Assembly: GCA_903924985.1 (NCBI GenBank)
Contig: CAIYDT010000020.1
Location: forward strand, 1-43,365
Origin: an uncultured Acetobacteraceae bacterium
GTDB lineage: Bacteria > Pseudomonadota > Alphaproteobacteria > Acetobacterales > Acetobacteraceae
Length of the DNA stretch: 43,365 bases
Direction of reading: 5' to 3'
Shown in pieces: positions 8,717 to 17,627 of the stretch. The position numbers and the translations under genes were made by a program. Every line of letters starts with the position of its first letter. Position 1 is the first letter of the stretch. The notes below the pieces were generated by a model. That model searched no databases. It was not told the origin of the DNA and was given only the letters and a program-made list of their open reading frames with translations.

Positions 8717-9304
8717 ATGCCCGACCTGAAACTCATCGCCTGGGGACGCGCCACGGCTCGGCGCCTGGGTCCCAAAGCGCCGCCAGTGCTGTGGCTTTTC
8801 ACCGACATCGCGCGGCTGCCCGATCCACGTCTGGCCGCCGCGCGGTTGCCGAGGGGGATTGCCGGGGTGGTGTTGCGGCACGACTCGCACCCTGACCGAG
8901 TCGCGATCGGGCGGGACCTTGCGCGCATCTGCCGCGTCCGGCGGCTGGTGCTGGTGGTCGCGGGGGACGTGCGGCTGGCGGCTTCCTTGGGTGCGGGGGT
9001 GCATTTGCGCGGCGGGCGCTGGCCGGGGTCGTTGCGCCGCTCGGGAATGGTGACCAGTTCGGCGCACTCCCTGCCGGACCTGCGGCGCGCCCGCCGCAAC
9101 GGCGCGACCCTGGCCTTTTTATCCCCAGCCTTCGCCACAGCCAGCCACCCCGGCCAGCCCGCGCTCGGCGCCTGCCGCTGGGCGAGCCTCGCCGCGCGGG
9201 CTGGATTGCCGGTCGCGGCGCTGGGCGGCATTGGAGGCGACTCGGTACGACGGCTGCCTCCAGACCGATGTCGCGGTGCCGGGGCAATCGGGGCGCTGGC
9301 GTAA
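8717..9304 (+). CDS. Thiamine phosphate synthase/TenI-family protein
   Basis: This 195-residue protein resembles the ThiE/TenI TIM barrel. AGVVLRHD, GVHLRGG, MVTSSAHSLPDLRRARRNGA and LAFLSPAFATASHPGQPALG match the ThiE elements GxHL, SxHs and the FxSPxxxTxSHPg loop, and PVAALGGI is the phosphate-binding end. ThiE condenses HMP pyrophosphate with thiazole phosphate to make thiamine phosphate. The protein is a little short, begins without the usual Y-x-I-T-D opening (here LWLFTDI), and I see no other thi gene and no TPP riboswitch upstream. It could therefore be a TenI-like paralogue rather than the biosynthetic enzyme. Confidence 0.7.
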   Translation: MPDLKLIAWGRATARRLGPKAPPVLWLFTDIARLPDPRLAAARLPRGIAGVVLRHDSHPDRVAIGRDLARICRVRRLVLVVAGDVRLAASLGAGVHLRGGRWPGSLRRSGMVTSSAHSLPDLRRARRNGATLAFLSPAFATASHPGQPALGACRWASLAARAGLPVAALGGIGGDSVRRLPPDRCRGAGAIGALA

Positions 9305-9315
9305 ATGGTCGCTTC

Positions 9316-9489
9316 ATTCCCAGGAGAGGGCCGGCCCCGGATGGAACCCGCCCCTTCTCCTACCGCCTCTTGATTGAGACTCTGATCTGGTTGGTCTTGA
9401 TGAAAATCTTGACCTCCCAGCCTGGATTCGCACAATCGGCAGCAGAAGCAGACGATGGTCTCTGGGCATCGCCGTGCTCCTGAGTTGAA
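9316..9489 (-). repeat. Dispersed ~170-bp element, copy 1 (putative small-ORF or structured-RNA cassette)
   Basis: Read on the minus strand, this element aligns over its whole length to 30759-30932 (+). Shared parts in order are TTCAAC(T/C)CAGGAGCAC, giving an AGGAG 8 bases before ATG (9467-9469), a leucine-rich stretch (codons for HRLLLLPIVRI), a segment whose frame reads PGWEVKIFIKTNQIRVSIKR, a TAG stop (9360-9362) and a GC-rich hairpin AGGAGA...TCTCCT. Relative to copy 2 it has a one-base deletion at about 9426-9428, so the ATG frame and the PGWEVK frame are not continuous here. I do not recognise the family. It lies just after the ThiE-like gene, in opposite orientation. Confidence 0.6.
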
Positions 9490-9718
9490 ACGCGCCGCGA
9501 TTTTCCCCAGTGCCTGGTCTCACTCCCTTGCGATCTTCCCACTGTGTCTCCCACGCCACAGTGTTTCGGAAATGCCATGCGGTATCCACTCAGTGGGTTG
9601 CGGAGGGCGAAAACCACGGCAATAGTTTCCCCCAGGTTCGGCGGCCCCGCCTCGACGCGATCGGGGCGGGGCCTGGAAATCCCCGCCGGGTTCGTCCGGT
9701 GTCATGAGGAGGATCACT
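9490..9718 (+). promoter_or_regulatory. Porin upstream region with two inverted repeats
   Basis: No gene is seen in these 229 bases; with copy 1 of the repeat element they make the 414-base gap before the porin. CACTGTG (9540-9546) and CACAGTG (9557-9563) form a 7-bp inverted repeat. GGCCCCGCC (9643-9651) and GGCGGGGCC (9665-9673) form a perfect 9-bp stem about 45 bases before the porin start, probably in its 5' leader. GAGGAGG at 9706-9712 is a very strong Shine-Dalgarno that decides the start at 9719. No convincing -35/-10 pair could be fixed by eye. Confidence 0.5.
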
Positions 9719-11200
9719 ATGCGTAAGCTTTTGTTGGCCAGTGCGGCCATTCTCGGGGCGACCGGCGGTATCGCCTTCGCTCAGACCAATGCCCCCACCA
9801 CCCAGGGCCAGGTTATCGGCAACTGGATGAGCGGTCCGGCTGCGAACAACAACAACAACGCTGTTGGCCGCGCCAACGACCCGTCCGGTTATGCGCCGAA
9901 GACCGATGCGACCCCGACCCCGGGCACCGTCGTCATCCGCCTGAACGGCCGTGTCGAGACGGAAATCTCAGCAAACTTCACCAGCGCCGACACATGGACT
10001 GTCAGCGGCGTCAACTACAAGATCAACCCGGTCGGCATCGCGTCCTACATGCGCCTGTATCCGGGCGTCGACGGCTTGGCCACCAACGGCCTGCGTTATG
10101 GTGCGTCGGTCGAGCTGCGCGAAAACTTCCCGAACCCGAACGGCGCCACCGCGTTTTCGAGCGCTTCCAGCCCGAGCGGCTACTCTTCGGGTGAGACGGT
10201 GTTCGTCCGCCGCGCCTTCGTCTACATGGGCACGGATCAGGTCGGTATCGTCCGCATCGGCCAGTCCGACGGCGTCATCGGCTTGTTCGACAACGGCACC
10301 TACACCAGCGCGACCTGGGAAGGCGGCGTCGGCAGCTTCAATGGCGGCATGATGCAGGCCGAAACCGTTCAGGCTGGCGTGGCTATTCCGTTCGCGTGGC
10401 TGTCGCAGGCTGGCTCCGAATACAGCAACAGCAAGATCGTCTATCTGACCCCGCAGTTCGCGGGCTTCGACTTCGGCGTGCAGTACGCGCCGAGCCAGGG
10501 TAACTCCTATTCCAACTCGACCGGCAGCACCGCGCTGCAGGCTCAGACCTGCCTCGTCGCTGGCCCGGGCTGTAACAACCTGAGCACCGGTGTCGACGCG
10601 ACGCGCTGGCTCAACCAGGTTGCGGTTGGCGCGCGGTATCAGGGTACGTTTGGTCCAGTGAACGTTGGTGCCTATGCTGTGTATGAAACGGCCGGCAAAG
10701 AAAGCATCCCGGGCGGTGGCGCTATCCAGATCGGCGATTCGGCCAGCTTGGCCCGCAATGCTGGCGCGATGAAGTATGACAACCTGAGCTTCGTGAACGC
10801 CGGTCTGTTCGTTGCTGTCCCGAGCGCCGGCCTGACGTGGGCCATCGACTACAACGGTGGTGCGGTGAACGGCCAGCTGGCGATGCGTCCGACCGGCGGT
10901 GCGCCTGAGAACGCGATCCTGACCGGTCTGATCTACAGGAACGGGCCTTGGGTCCTCGGCGCCGAAATCGGCATCGTGGAATCGCAGGGTTCGGCCAACC
11001 TGACCAAGGTTTCTCAGCGTAAGGAAACCGAGGTTGCGTTCGGCGGCACCTACAACGCGGCTCCGGGCCTGGCCCTGGTCCTCGAATACATGCACACCGA
11101 GCGTCACCAGGGTGGCTTCGACTTCCTGGCCAACGGCGTCGGCACGACCCGCGACGTCAAGGGCAATGGCGTGATGTTCTCGACCATCGTCACCTGGTAA
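9719..11200 (+). CDS. Outer-membrane porin
   Basis: The 493-residue product begins with a signal peptide MRKLLLASAAILGATGGIAFA, followed by QTNAP. The body is rich in alternating beta-strand patterns with many Gly, Asn, Tyr and Phe. It ends in GVMFSTIVTW, the aromatic C-terminal residue needed for insertion by the BAM complex. It matches the Gram-negative porin type abundant in Acetobacteraceae, a trimeric diffusion channel for small solutes. The start is the ATG at 9719, 6 bases after GAGGAGG; an upstream in-frame ATG at 9704 would overlap that site. Codon use is markedly biased (many GGC, ACC, AAC), suggesting high expression, and the gene stands alone before a strong terminator. Confidence 0.9.
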   Translation: MRKLLLASAAILGATGGIAFAQTNAPTTQGQVIGNWMSGPAANNNNNAVGRANDPSGYAPKTDATPTPGTVVIRLNGRVETEISANFTSADTWTVSGVNYKINPVGIASYMRLYPGVDGLATNGLRYGASVELRENFPNPNGATAFSSASSPSGYSSGETVFVRRAFVYMGTDQVGIVRIGQSDGVIGLFDNGTYTSATWEGGVGSFNGGMMQAETVQAGVAIPFAWLSQAGSEYSNSKIVYLTPQFAGFDFGVQYAPSQGNSYSNSTGSTALQAQTCLVAGPGCNNLSTGVDATRWLNQVAVGARYQGTFGPVNVGAYAVYETAGKESIPGGGAIQIGDSASLARNAGAMKYDNLSFVNAGLFVAVPSAGLTWAIDYNGGAVNGQLAMRPTGGAPENAILTGLIYRNGPWVLGAEIGIVESQGSANLTKVSQRKETEVAFGGTYNAAPGLALVLEYMHTERHQGGFDFLANGVGTTRDVKGNGVMFSTIVTW

Positions 11201-11227
11201 GCTTCTGCCAGAACGAGCCGACAAGAG

Positions 11228-11255
11228 ACGGCCGGGGAAACCCGGCCGTTTTTTT
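11228..11255 (+). terminator. Strong intrinsic terminator after the porin gene
   Basis: ACGGCCGGG (11228-11236), a GAAA tetraloop and CCCGGCCGT (11241-11249) form a perfect 9-bp stem that runs straight into seven T residues (11249-11255). It starts 28 bases after the porin stop and isolates the porin as a single-gene unit. Confidence 0.95.
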
Positions 11256-11327
11256 GTGCCCTTGGCGTGCGACACGGCGGAGACTAAACACCTTCCTCAC
11301 GGCCCGCGCTTTCCAGTCAGGTGAATA

Positions 11328-11900
11328 ATGGCAATGCGACCCCTTCTGCTTTCCGCCCGGCCGCTGGCCGTGCTACTGACCAGCGCCTTGGCGTTGGCGG
11401 CCTGCTCGAACTCCAAACCCAACCCGACGCCGATCAATTACGGTGGTCTGGGCAGCGGCGGCCCCGGTGACGCCTCCAGTTTCGGGCGTCTGGGCGGGGA
11501 GGAAAGCGGCATCGTCTTCGGCGTCAGCAAGGATCGCGACAAAGCCGGATCGGGCGGCGGCGGTGGGGCCGGCATCGGCGTGAACGCCTACCTGTGGCGT
11601 GGCGCGCTGGATACGCTGGGCTTCATGCCGCTGAATGCCATCGACCCGTTCGGCGGGGTCATCATCACCGATTGGTATACCCCCCCGGCGACAAGCGGGG
11701 AGCGATTCAAGGCTACCGCCTATATTCTGACCAAGGACTTACGCAGCGACGGCATACGCGTGACGTTCTTCCGCCAGGTTCTGCAGGGCGGCCAATGGGT
11801 GGATTCGCCTGTGCCTGAGTCCACCTCCAGCCAGATCGAGGACAAGGTGCTGGCTAAAGCCCGCAAGCTGCGGGAACAGGCTGTGGGGTCCAACGGGTAA
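11328..11900 (+). CDS. DUF3576 lipoprotein
   Basis: This 190-residue protein has an N-terminal hydrophobic segment ending in a lipobox (LALAAC, Cys at about residue 26), so it is probably a lipid-anchored envelope protein. The mature part is glycine-rich (about 45-80) and then has the conserved DUF3576 core, with NAYLWRGALDTLGFMPLNAI, DPFGGVIITDWYTPP and YILTKDLRSDGIRVTFFRQ. The function of the family is not established; it is widespread in alphaproteobacteria and often sits next to leuS and the LPS assembly gene lptE. Here leuS is absent and the downstream neighbour is a decayed kinase, suggesting local rearrangement. ATG at 11328 or 11334 could both serve as the start. Confidence 0.85.
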   Translation: MAMRPLLLSARPLAVLLTSALALAACSNSKPNPTPINYGGLGSGGPGDASSFGRLGGEESGIVFGVSKDRDKAGSGGGGGAGIGVNAYLWRGALDTLGFMPLNAIDPFGGVIITDWYTPPATSGERFKATAYILTKDLRSDGIRVTFFRQVLQGGQWVDSPVPESTSSQIEDKVLAKARKLREQAVGSNG

Positions 11901-11901
11901 A

Positions 11902-12230
11902 GCTGGTTTGGTACCCGTGTTTGCGGCATATTTGGCGCGTGAGGCGTTTGTGCCGTTCGCGCTGGAATGCTTCGCGCGCGGGGTCCGAAGAGCCGCCGAA
12001 GAGAATGCCGCGTTGAAGGATCGGACACGGCGCGTGGCCTGAATGACGATCGACCCCTTCTGATTATACTCGGTGGGATCAATGGCGCCGGGAAATCGAC
12101 TTTGGCGCCCGAGATCGCCGAGGCTCCCCCGACCGCGCATCTGGTCTACGTCGGACTGCCAACGGTCGAGGATTCGATCGCCCGCGTCGCCCTGCCCGCG
12201 GTCACCGCCGCCCTGACCCCGCTGACCTAA
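11902..12230 (+). pseudogene. Remnant of a zeta-toxin-like P-loop kinase gene and its small upstream partner
   Basis: Two broken coding stretches lie here. The first (about 11902-12042) reads VFAAYLAREAFVPFALECFA and continues to AAEENAALKDR before TGA, with no clear start. The second begins with ATG at 12043, but one missing base sends it to a stop after six codons. In the +1 frame it reads RPLLIILGGINGAGKSTLAP, a Walker A of the zeta-toxin type, then jumps after about 10 residues to HLVYVGLPTVEDSIARVALP, which in intact relatives lies more than 100 residues further on. So there is a frameshift at the start and a large internal deletion. Intact relatives are AAA/zeta-type kinases. The remnant ends 4 bases into the convergent dppF gene. 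Confidence 0.75.
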
Positions 12231-13204
12231 CGCAAATGGCAGGCCACCTGCCGCCCCATCCCGACGTCGCGCAGCGCCGGTGCCTCGGTCTTGCACCGAG
12301 CCTCCGCATAGGGGCATCGCGGGTGGAAATGGCAGCCGGAGGGCGGGTTGATGGGGCTGGGTACGTCCCCCTCCACCCGGTGTTTGGTGCGCTTTAACGC
12401 GGGGTCCGGCAGCGGTACGGCAGCGAGCAGCGCTTCCGTGTAGGGATGCAAGGGCTTGGCGAACAGCGCCGCCTTGTCGGCGTATTCGACGATCCGGCCC
12501 AGGTACATCACCGCCACGCGGTGGCTGATGTGCTCCACCACCGCGAGGTTGTGGGAGATGAACAAATAGGACAGCCCCATTTCCCGCTGCAGATCCATCA
12601 GCAGGTTGATCACCTGCGCCTGGATCGACACATCGAGCGCCGACACCGGCTCGTCCGCCACGATGAACCCGGGGTCCAGCGCCAAAGCGCGCGCGATGGA
12701 AACCCGTTGGCGCTGCCCGCCGGAGAATTGATGGGGATAATTGTTCATCTGCGCCGGCCGCAGCCCGACCCGCTGGAACAACTGCGCGACCCTTGCGTCG
12801 CGTTCCTTCTTGTTGCCGACGCCGTGGACCTTGAGCGGCTCCCCCACGATCTCACCGGCCTTGAGGCGAGGGTTCAACGAGGAGAAGGGGTCCTGGAAGA
12901 CGATCTGCATCTGCCGCCGTAGGGTGCGCATCTCCTGCTTGTTGGCGGTCGTGATATCGGTTCCGTTGATTTTGATGGAGCCGGCGGACGGCTCGATCAA
13001 CCGCAGCACCGTGCGTCCCACGGTGGATTTGCCGCAACCGCTTTCGCCCACCAGCCCGAGGGTTTCCCCAGCGGCAATGCTGAAGCTGACGCCATCCACG
13101 GCACGCACATTGCCGACCGTGCGGCGCAGCAACCCCTTGCGGATGGGGAAAAACTTGCGGAGGCCGGTGACCTCGATAAGGGGGGTCTTTTCCATGGTCG
13201 CCAC
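12227..13204 (-). CDS. dppF: Peptide ABC transporter ATP-binding protein (DppF/OppF type)
   Basis: The 325-residue ATPase subunit has Walker [11 protein letters not shown]-loop [11 protein letters not shown], signature FSGGQRQR, Walker [12 protein letters not shown] and the switch His in FISHNL. The C-terminal Oppt_C region contains [14 protein letters not shown], the cysteine-rich motif that holds an iron-sulfur cluster in some DppD/OppF proteins. With DppD it energises import of di- or oligopeptides. It is the last gene of the dppABCDF operon, beginning 1 base after the dppD stop. The start is ATG at 13204, with a second ATG three codons on. Its stop overlaps the end of the zeta-kinase remnant on the other strand. 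Confidence 0.93.
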   Translation of the reverse strand: MATMEKTPLIEVTGLRKFFPIRKGLLRRTVGNVRAVDGVSFSIAAGETLGLVGESGCGKSTVGRTVLRLIEPSAGSIKINGTDITTANKQEMRTLRRQMQIVFQDPFSSLNPRLKAGEIVGEPLKVHGVGNKKERDARVAQLFQRVGLRPAQMNNYPHQFSGGQRQRVSIARALALDPGFIVADEPVSALDVSIQAQVINLLMDLQREMGLSYLFISHNLAVVEHISHRVAVMYLGRIVEYADKAALFAKPLHPYTEALLAAVPLPDPALKRTKHRVEGDVPSPINPPSGCHFHPRCPYAEARCKTEAPALRDVGMGRQVACHLR

Positions 13205-13205
13205 C

Positions 13206-14189
13206 CTATGCCTGCCAACAGGCAGCGAAATGATCTTGCTGCTTTAGTTCGAACGGCGGCGTTTCGGTGTGGCACCGGGCATCCGCCTGGGTGCAGCGCG
13301 GCGCGAAGGCGCAGCCGGGGGGCAGGTCGTTCAACGCCGGCACCATGCCGCTGATCTCCCGCAGCCGCTCATCTGGGGAGACGTCCAGCCCGCGCGCGCT
13401 GCCGACCCGGGGGATGGAGCCCAACAGGCCACGCGGATAGGGATGCAGCGGATTGGCGAACAGGTCGCCGACCGAGGCTTCCTCCACCTTGCGGCCGGCA
13501 TACATCACCACCACGCGCTGGGCGGTTTCCGCGACCACGCCGAGGTCGTGGGTGATCAGCACCACAGCGGTGCCGAATTCCCGCTGGAGGTCGCCGATCA
13601 GGTCCAGGATCTGCGCCTGGATGGTGACGTCCAAAGCGGTGGTGGGTTCGTCGGCAACCAGCACCTTGGGCTTGCACGCCAGCGCCATCGCGATCATCGC
13701 GCGCTGGCGCATGCCGCCGGACATCTGGTGCGGGTACTCCTTCGCCCGACGTTCGGGTTCGGGAATGCGGACATGGTGCAGCATCTCCACCGCGCGCGTG
13801 CGGGCCGCCTGCCTGGGGACGCCGTCGTGCAGTGTCACCATTTCGGCGATCTGCTTGCCGATGGTCATCAGCGGGTTGAGCGCCGTCATCGGCTCCTGGA
13901 AGATCATCGCGATCTTGCCGCCGCGCATCTTACGCATCGCCGGCTCGTCGAGCTTCAGTAGGTCGGTGCCGTCCACCTTGACGCTGCCCGACACGATCTC
14001 CCCCGGCGGTTGTGGGATCAGGCGCATGAGTGAAAGAGCGGTGATGGTCTTGCCGCAACCGGACTCGCCGACGATGGCCAGCGTCTCCCCGGCGTTGACG
14101 GAAAATGACACGTCCTGCACCGCGCGCACCAAGCCGCGCCGCGTGTGGAAGACGGTGCTGAGATTGGAAACTTCCAGAACAGGCGCCAT
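13206..14189 (-). CDS. dppD: Peptide ABC transporter ATP-binding protein (DppD/OppD type)
   Basis: The 327-residue ATPase has Walker [11 protein letters not shown]-loop [11 protein letters not shown], signature MSGGMRQR, Walker [12 protein letters not shown] and switch LITHDLGVV. The C-terminal Oppt_C segment includes [15 protein letters not shown] chose the ATG at 14189 because [19 protein letters not shown] is the normal start and it overlaps the dppC stop in TGATG; the frame stays open upstream through dppC but is not homologous there. It pairs with DppF as the heterodimeric motor of the importer. Confidence 0.93.
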   Translation of the reverse strand: MAPVLEVSNLSTVFHTRRGLVRAVQDVSFSVNAGETLAIVGESGCGKTITALSLMRLIPQPPGEIVSGSVKVDGTDLLKLDEPAMRKMRGGKIAMIFQEPMTALNPLMTIGKQIAEMVTLHDGVPRQAARTRAVEMLHHVRIPEPERRAKEYPHQMSGGMRQRAMIAMALACKPKVLVADEPTTALDVTIQAQILDLIGDLQREFGTAVVLITHDLGVVAETAQRVVVMYAGRKVEEASVGDLFANPLHPYPRGLLGSIPRVGSARGLDVSPDERLREISGMVPALNDLPPGCAFAPRCTQADARCHTETPPFELKQQDHFAACWQA

Positions 14190-15064
14190 CAGTCGCGTTG
14201 CCTCGGGTCGAGGGCATCGCGCAAGGCATCCCCCAGTAGGTTGGAGCCGAACACCACCAGGCTGATCGCCAGACCGGGATAGATCACCAGCCAGGGGGCC
14301 GTGCGGACGTATTCGGCGGCGGACTCCGACAGCATGCGCCCCCAGGACGGGTAGGGTTCGGGAACGCCCAGCCCGAGGAAGGACAACGACGCCTCGGTCA
14401 GGATCGTGGAGCCGAGCTGCGCGGTGGCGAGCACGATCAGCGGGGCCAGGGTGTTGGGGAGGACATGGATGATGGCGACGCGCCACTCGCTCATGCCGGT
14501 CGCCTTGGCGGCCTCGACATAGGGCATTTCGCGCAATGACAACACGTTGGAGCGAATGACGCGGGACACGGTCGGGATCAGCGGAATGGCAATGGCGATG
14601 ATGGTGTTTTGCAAGGACGGGCCGAGGGAGGCGGTGATCACCAGCGCCATGACCAGGAGCGGCAAGGCCTGAAAGATCTCGGTGACGCGCTGCACCAGCA
14701 GGTCGAACCAGCCGCCGATGTAGCCGCACGCCAGCCCGATCGCCGCACCGCAGCCGCTACCGATGAACGTGGCGCCCAAGGCCACGGCCAGCGATACACG
14801 CGCGCCGTGGATCAGGCGGCTGAGCACATCCCGCCCCATCATGTCCGCACCCATCAAATACGTCCCGCCGGGCGGTGCCAGGGAGGCCCGAGCGTTCGTG
14901 CTGAAGGGGTCGAGCGGTGCCACCACGCTGGCGAAGATCGCCGCCAGCACGAAGACGATCATGATGATCGCCCCGGCCACGCCCAGCGGGTAACGGCGGG
15001 CGTTGTACCACACGTTGTTCATGAAGCTGTGGGTCACGGGGCCCGAGGCGGTGGTCGTGCTCAT
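14189..15064 (-). CDS. dppC: Peptide ABC transporter permease (DppC type)
   Basis: The 291-residue inner-membrane permease has an N-terminal cytoplasmic stretch, one membrane helix (about 26-48), and then the DppC-specific domain with APPGGTYLMGADMMGRDVLS and the permease core. The coupling (EAA-type) loop reads EAAKATGMSEWRVAIIHVLP. The C-terminus YPGLAISLVVFGSNLLGDAL is typical. The start ATG at 15064 overlaps the dppB stop as ATGA, so the subunits are translationally coupled. It forms the channel with DppB. Confidence 0.93.
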   Translation of the reverse strand: MSTTTASGPVTHSFMNNVWYNARRYPLGVAGAIIMIVFVLAAIFASVVAPLDPFSTNARASLAPPGGTYLMGADMMGRDVLSRLIHGARVSLAVALGATFIGSGCGAAIGLACGYIGGWFDLLVQRVTEIFQALPLLVMALVITASLGPSLQNTIIAIAIPLIPTVSRVIRSNVLSLREMPYVEAAKATGMSEWRVAIIHVLPNTLAPLIVLATAQLGSTILTEASLSFLGLGVPEPYPSWGRMLSESAAEYVRTAPWLVIYPGLAISLVVFGSNLLGDALRDALDPRQRD

Positions 15065-16008
15065 TCGCTGTACCTGATGCGGGGATCGACCAACATGTAC
15101 AGCAGGTCGACGATCAGATTGACCGTCACCACCACGACGGCGATGAACATGACCAGGTTCTGGACCATCGGGTAATCGCGCCAACGGATCGCCTCCACCA
15201 GGAAGCGGGCGACGCCGGGGATGTTGAACACGGTTTCCGTCACGATCAGGCCGCCGAACAGGAAGGCGGTTTCCACCCCGATGGTGGTGATGACCGGCAA
15301 CACGGCATTGCGCAGGGCGTGGTCGTAGGTGACTGCCGTATCGGACAGGCCCTTGGATTTCGCGGTCCGAACGAAGTCCTGTCGCAGCACTTCGAGCATG
15401 GACGAACGGGTCAGGCGCATGATCAGCGCCGAGCTGCGAAATCCCACCGCGGCAGCCGGGATCGCCAGCATCGCGAACCACGCCCCGAACGTCTCCGGTG
15501 CTCTGTCGTAGATCGGGATGGTACCGAACCAGCGCACGCAGGCCATGAGAATCAGCAGCCCCAGCCAGAAGGACGGCATGGACAGCCCGCTGAGGCTAAG
15601 GACGCGCAGGGCGTAATCCAGCTTGGTGTTCTGCCTCACGGCGCTGATGACGCCGAGCGGCACCCCGGCGCAGATGGCGAATGTCATGGCGAGGCCGGCG
15701 AGGCGCGCGGTGATGGGGATGCGGGGCAGGATCTCATCGATCACCGGCTTTTCCGAGACGTAGGAGAAGCCTAGGTCCCCGTGCAGCAGCCCATTGAGCC
15801 ACTGCCAGTATTGCAGCGGCAGCGGGAGGTCCAAACCGAGGTCGGCGACGATTTTCTGCTTCTCCGCCGGGTCGATCAGACCGGCTGAATCGAACAGGAT
15901 ATCGGCGATATTACCGGGCACGATCCGCAGCAGCAGGAAGATGGCGACCGAGACGCCGAACAACGTCACGACCATCAGCAGCAGGCGGCGTACGATGTAG
16001 GACAGCAT
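15061..16008 (-). CDS. dppB: Peptide ABC transporter permease (DppB type)
   Basis: The 315-residue permease opens with MLSYIVRRLLLMVVTLFGVS, the standard DppB first helix. It contains DLGLDLPLPLQYWQWL in the periplasmic loop and a coupling loop reading FVRTAKSKGLSDTAVTYDHA. About six transmembrane helices are visible. The stop overlaps the dppC start by 4 bases, and the start lies 3 bases after the dppA stop. It forms the membrane channel of the importer with DppC. Confidence 0.93.
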   Translation of the reverse strand: MLSYIVRRLLLMVVTLFGVSVAIFLLLRIVPGNIADILFDSAGLIDPAEKQKIVADLGLDLPLPLQYWQWLNGLLHGDLGFSYVSEKPVIDEILPRIPITARLAGLAMTFAICAGVPLGVISAVRQNTKLDYALRVLSLSGLSMPSFWLGLLILMACVRWFGTIPIYDRAPETFGAWFAMLAIPAAAVGFRSSALIMRLTRSSMLEVLRQDFVRTAKSKGLSDTAVTYDHALRNAVLPVITTIGVETAFLFGGLIVTETVFNIPGVARFLVEAIRWRDYPMVQNLVMFIAVVVVTVNLIVDLLYMLVDPRIRYSE

Positions 16009-16011
16009 GTC

Positions 16012-17607
16012 CTAACGCTCCAGCCAGACGTCGTCGAACCGCCAGTGGTTGTAGATGCTGTTGACCGCGAGGTGCAGGCCCTTCACGGCCGGCCACCAGC
16101 AGGTGCCGCCTTGGCCCTGGTAGACGACGGGACGGGCTCCATCCTCCTGCAAGGTGCGGTCGATCTGCCAGACCAACTGCTTGCGGGCCTCATAATCCTT
16201 CATCTGGGATTGTTGGTGGAACAGCTTCTCCAGGTCTTTGTTGCAATAGGCGGTGTAGTTGCGTTCGGATTCGCAGGTGTAGTTCTCAAAGAACATCACG
16301 TCGGGGTCGTCGATCCCGGTGCCCTGCACGTTCATGCCGACGGCATAATCCTTGCGCAGCAGGCGGGCATACCAGACCGAGGAGTCCAGCGGTTCCAACT
16401 CGCCCTGGATGTAGACATTCTTGATGTGATCAATGAGCAGCACAGCCGAATCGCGGTAGTCGGGAATGTTGCGGGTGGTAACCTTCAGTTGCAGCATCTT
16501 GTCCGGGCCGTAGCCCAGTTCCTTCATGATGCGGCGGCCTTGCTCGCGGCTTTTTTCCACGTCGGCGCCGTATCCGGGCACAGTCTCCATGAATTCCTTC
16601 GTCCAGCCCCACAATCCCTCCGGCGGGGCGAGCATGGCGCCGCCGATATTGAAGATGCCGCGGCTGAGGATGTCGGAGAACGCCTTGCGGTCGATCGACA
16701 GCGCCAGCGCCTTGCGAATGCGGGGATCGTCGAACGGCGGCTTGTCGCGGTTGATCAGAAGGTTGCCCTGGGTGTTCGATGGCTGCACCAGGCATTGCAT
16801 CGTCGGCACATGCGCCTGCACGTCCTTCACCAGCTCGGGCGTCAGCTCCCCGGTGATGTTCATGTCGAATTTGCCGGCCTCCAGCGCCAGCACGGCGGTG
16901 GAGCGGTTGGGGATGATCGTGTACTCGATGCCGTCCAGATAGGGCTTGCCGGGCTTCCAGTAGTCGGAATTACGCTCCAGCTTGATGGACTCGTTCTGCT
17001 TGAACTCGACGAATTTGAACGGGCCGGTGCCGATCGGGTGGGTGCGCATCTGCGTGGCCGGCACATGGCAGGGGTAAACCGGGGAGAACCCACCGGCCAG
17101 CATGACCAGGAACGACGGCTGCGGGTCGGTCAGGTGGAAGGTCACCTGCAACGGGTTGTCGACGACGATGTCCTTGATGTTGAACCACCAGCTCTTGCGC
17201 GGGTTCTTGCGCATTTTCCCGTCGACCTTGCCGGACACGATATCCCAGGTGCACTTCACGTCCGCGGCCGTGAAGGGCTTGCCGTCGTGCCACTTCACGC
17301 CCTCGCGTAGTTGGAAGGTCAGCGTGCGGTCGCCGTCGCTGTATTGCCAGGACGTCGCGAGTTCGGGGACCACGGCTTCCCGCCGGTTCTGCTTCGCGTC
17401 GGGCGCGAATACCACAAGGTTGTTGAACACCCCCATGAACGGCATATCGGTGGAGATCGTCGCTTCCTCATGGATCGACGCGCTGGGCGGATTGTCGCGA
17501 TGCGTTACGCGCAGCACCCCGCCCTGCTTCTGGGCGTGCGCGACGCCCGTCAACAGCAGCAAAGCGCAGAGGCCGGCAGCCGCCAGCCGTCTCAGCAAAC
17601 GCGACAT
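16012..17607 (-). CDS. dppA: Periplasmic peptide-binding protein (SBP family 5, DppA/OppA type)
   Basis: The 531-residue solute-binding protein carries a signal peptide MSRLLRRLAAAGLCALLLLT ending at AHAQ. The family 5 hallmarks are there: LATSWQYSDGDRTLTFQLRE, GVKWHDGKPFTAADVKCTWD, and PIGTGPFKFVEFK followed by ERNSDYW. The substrate is uncertain; family 5 proteins bind di- and oligopeptides but also nickel, glutathione or opines. It heads the operon dppA-B-C-D-F. A perfect 8-bp inverted repeat lies 20-46 bases upstream of its start and could regulate the operon. Confidence 0.92.
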   Translation of the reverse strand: MSRLLRRLAAAGLCALLLLTGVAHAQKQGGVLRVTHRDNPPSASIHEEATISTDMPFMGVFNNLVVFAPDAKQNRREAVVPELATSWQYSDGDRTLTFQLREGVKWHDGKPFTAADVKCTWDIVSGKVDGKMRKNPRKSWWFNIKDIVVDNPLQVTFHLTDPQPSFLVMLAGGFSPVYPCHVPATQMRTHPIGTGPFKFVEFKQNESIKLERNSDYWKPGKPYLDGIEYTIIPNRSTAVLALEAGKFDMNITGELTPELVKDVQAHVPTMQCLVQPSNTQGNLLINRDKPPFDDPRIRKALALSIDRKAFSDILSRGIFNIGGAMLAPPEGLWGWTKEFMETVPGYGADVEKSREQGRRIMKELGYGPDKMLQLKVTTRNIPDYRDSAVLLIDHIKNVYIQGELEPLDSSVWYARLLRKDYAVGMNVQGTGIDDPDVMFFENYTCESERNYTAYCNKDLEKLFHQQSQMKDYEARKQLVWQIDRTLQEDGARPVVYQGQGGTCWWPAVKGLHLAVNSIYNHWRFDDVWLER

Positions 17608-17627
17608 TGTGCCTCCCTTTCCGGTTT

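Noticed and set aside
9314..9589. A 91-codon minus-strand protein through repeat copy 1
   Set aside because: The frame from ATG 9469 (MPRDHRLLLLP) reads on past the element only because of a one-base deletion relative to copy 2; its C-terminal part does not match copy 2. It is described as a repeat element instead.
9968..11275. A 435-codon open frame antisense to the porin
   Set aside because: It is a shadow of a strongly codon-biased gene and starts inside the porin terminator.
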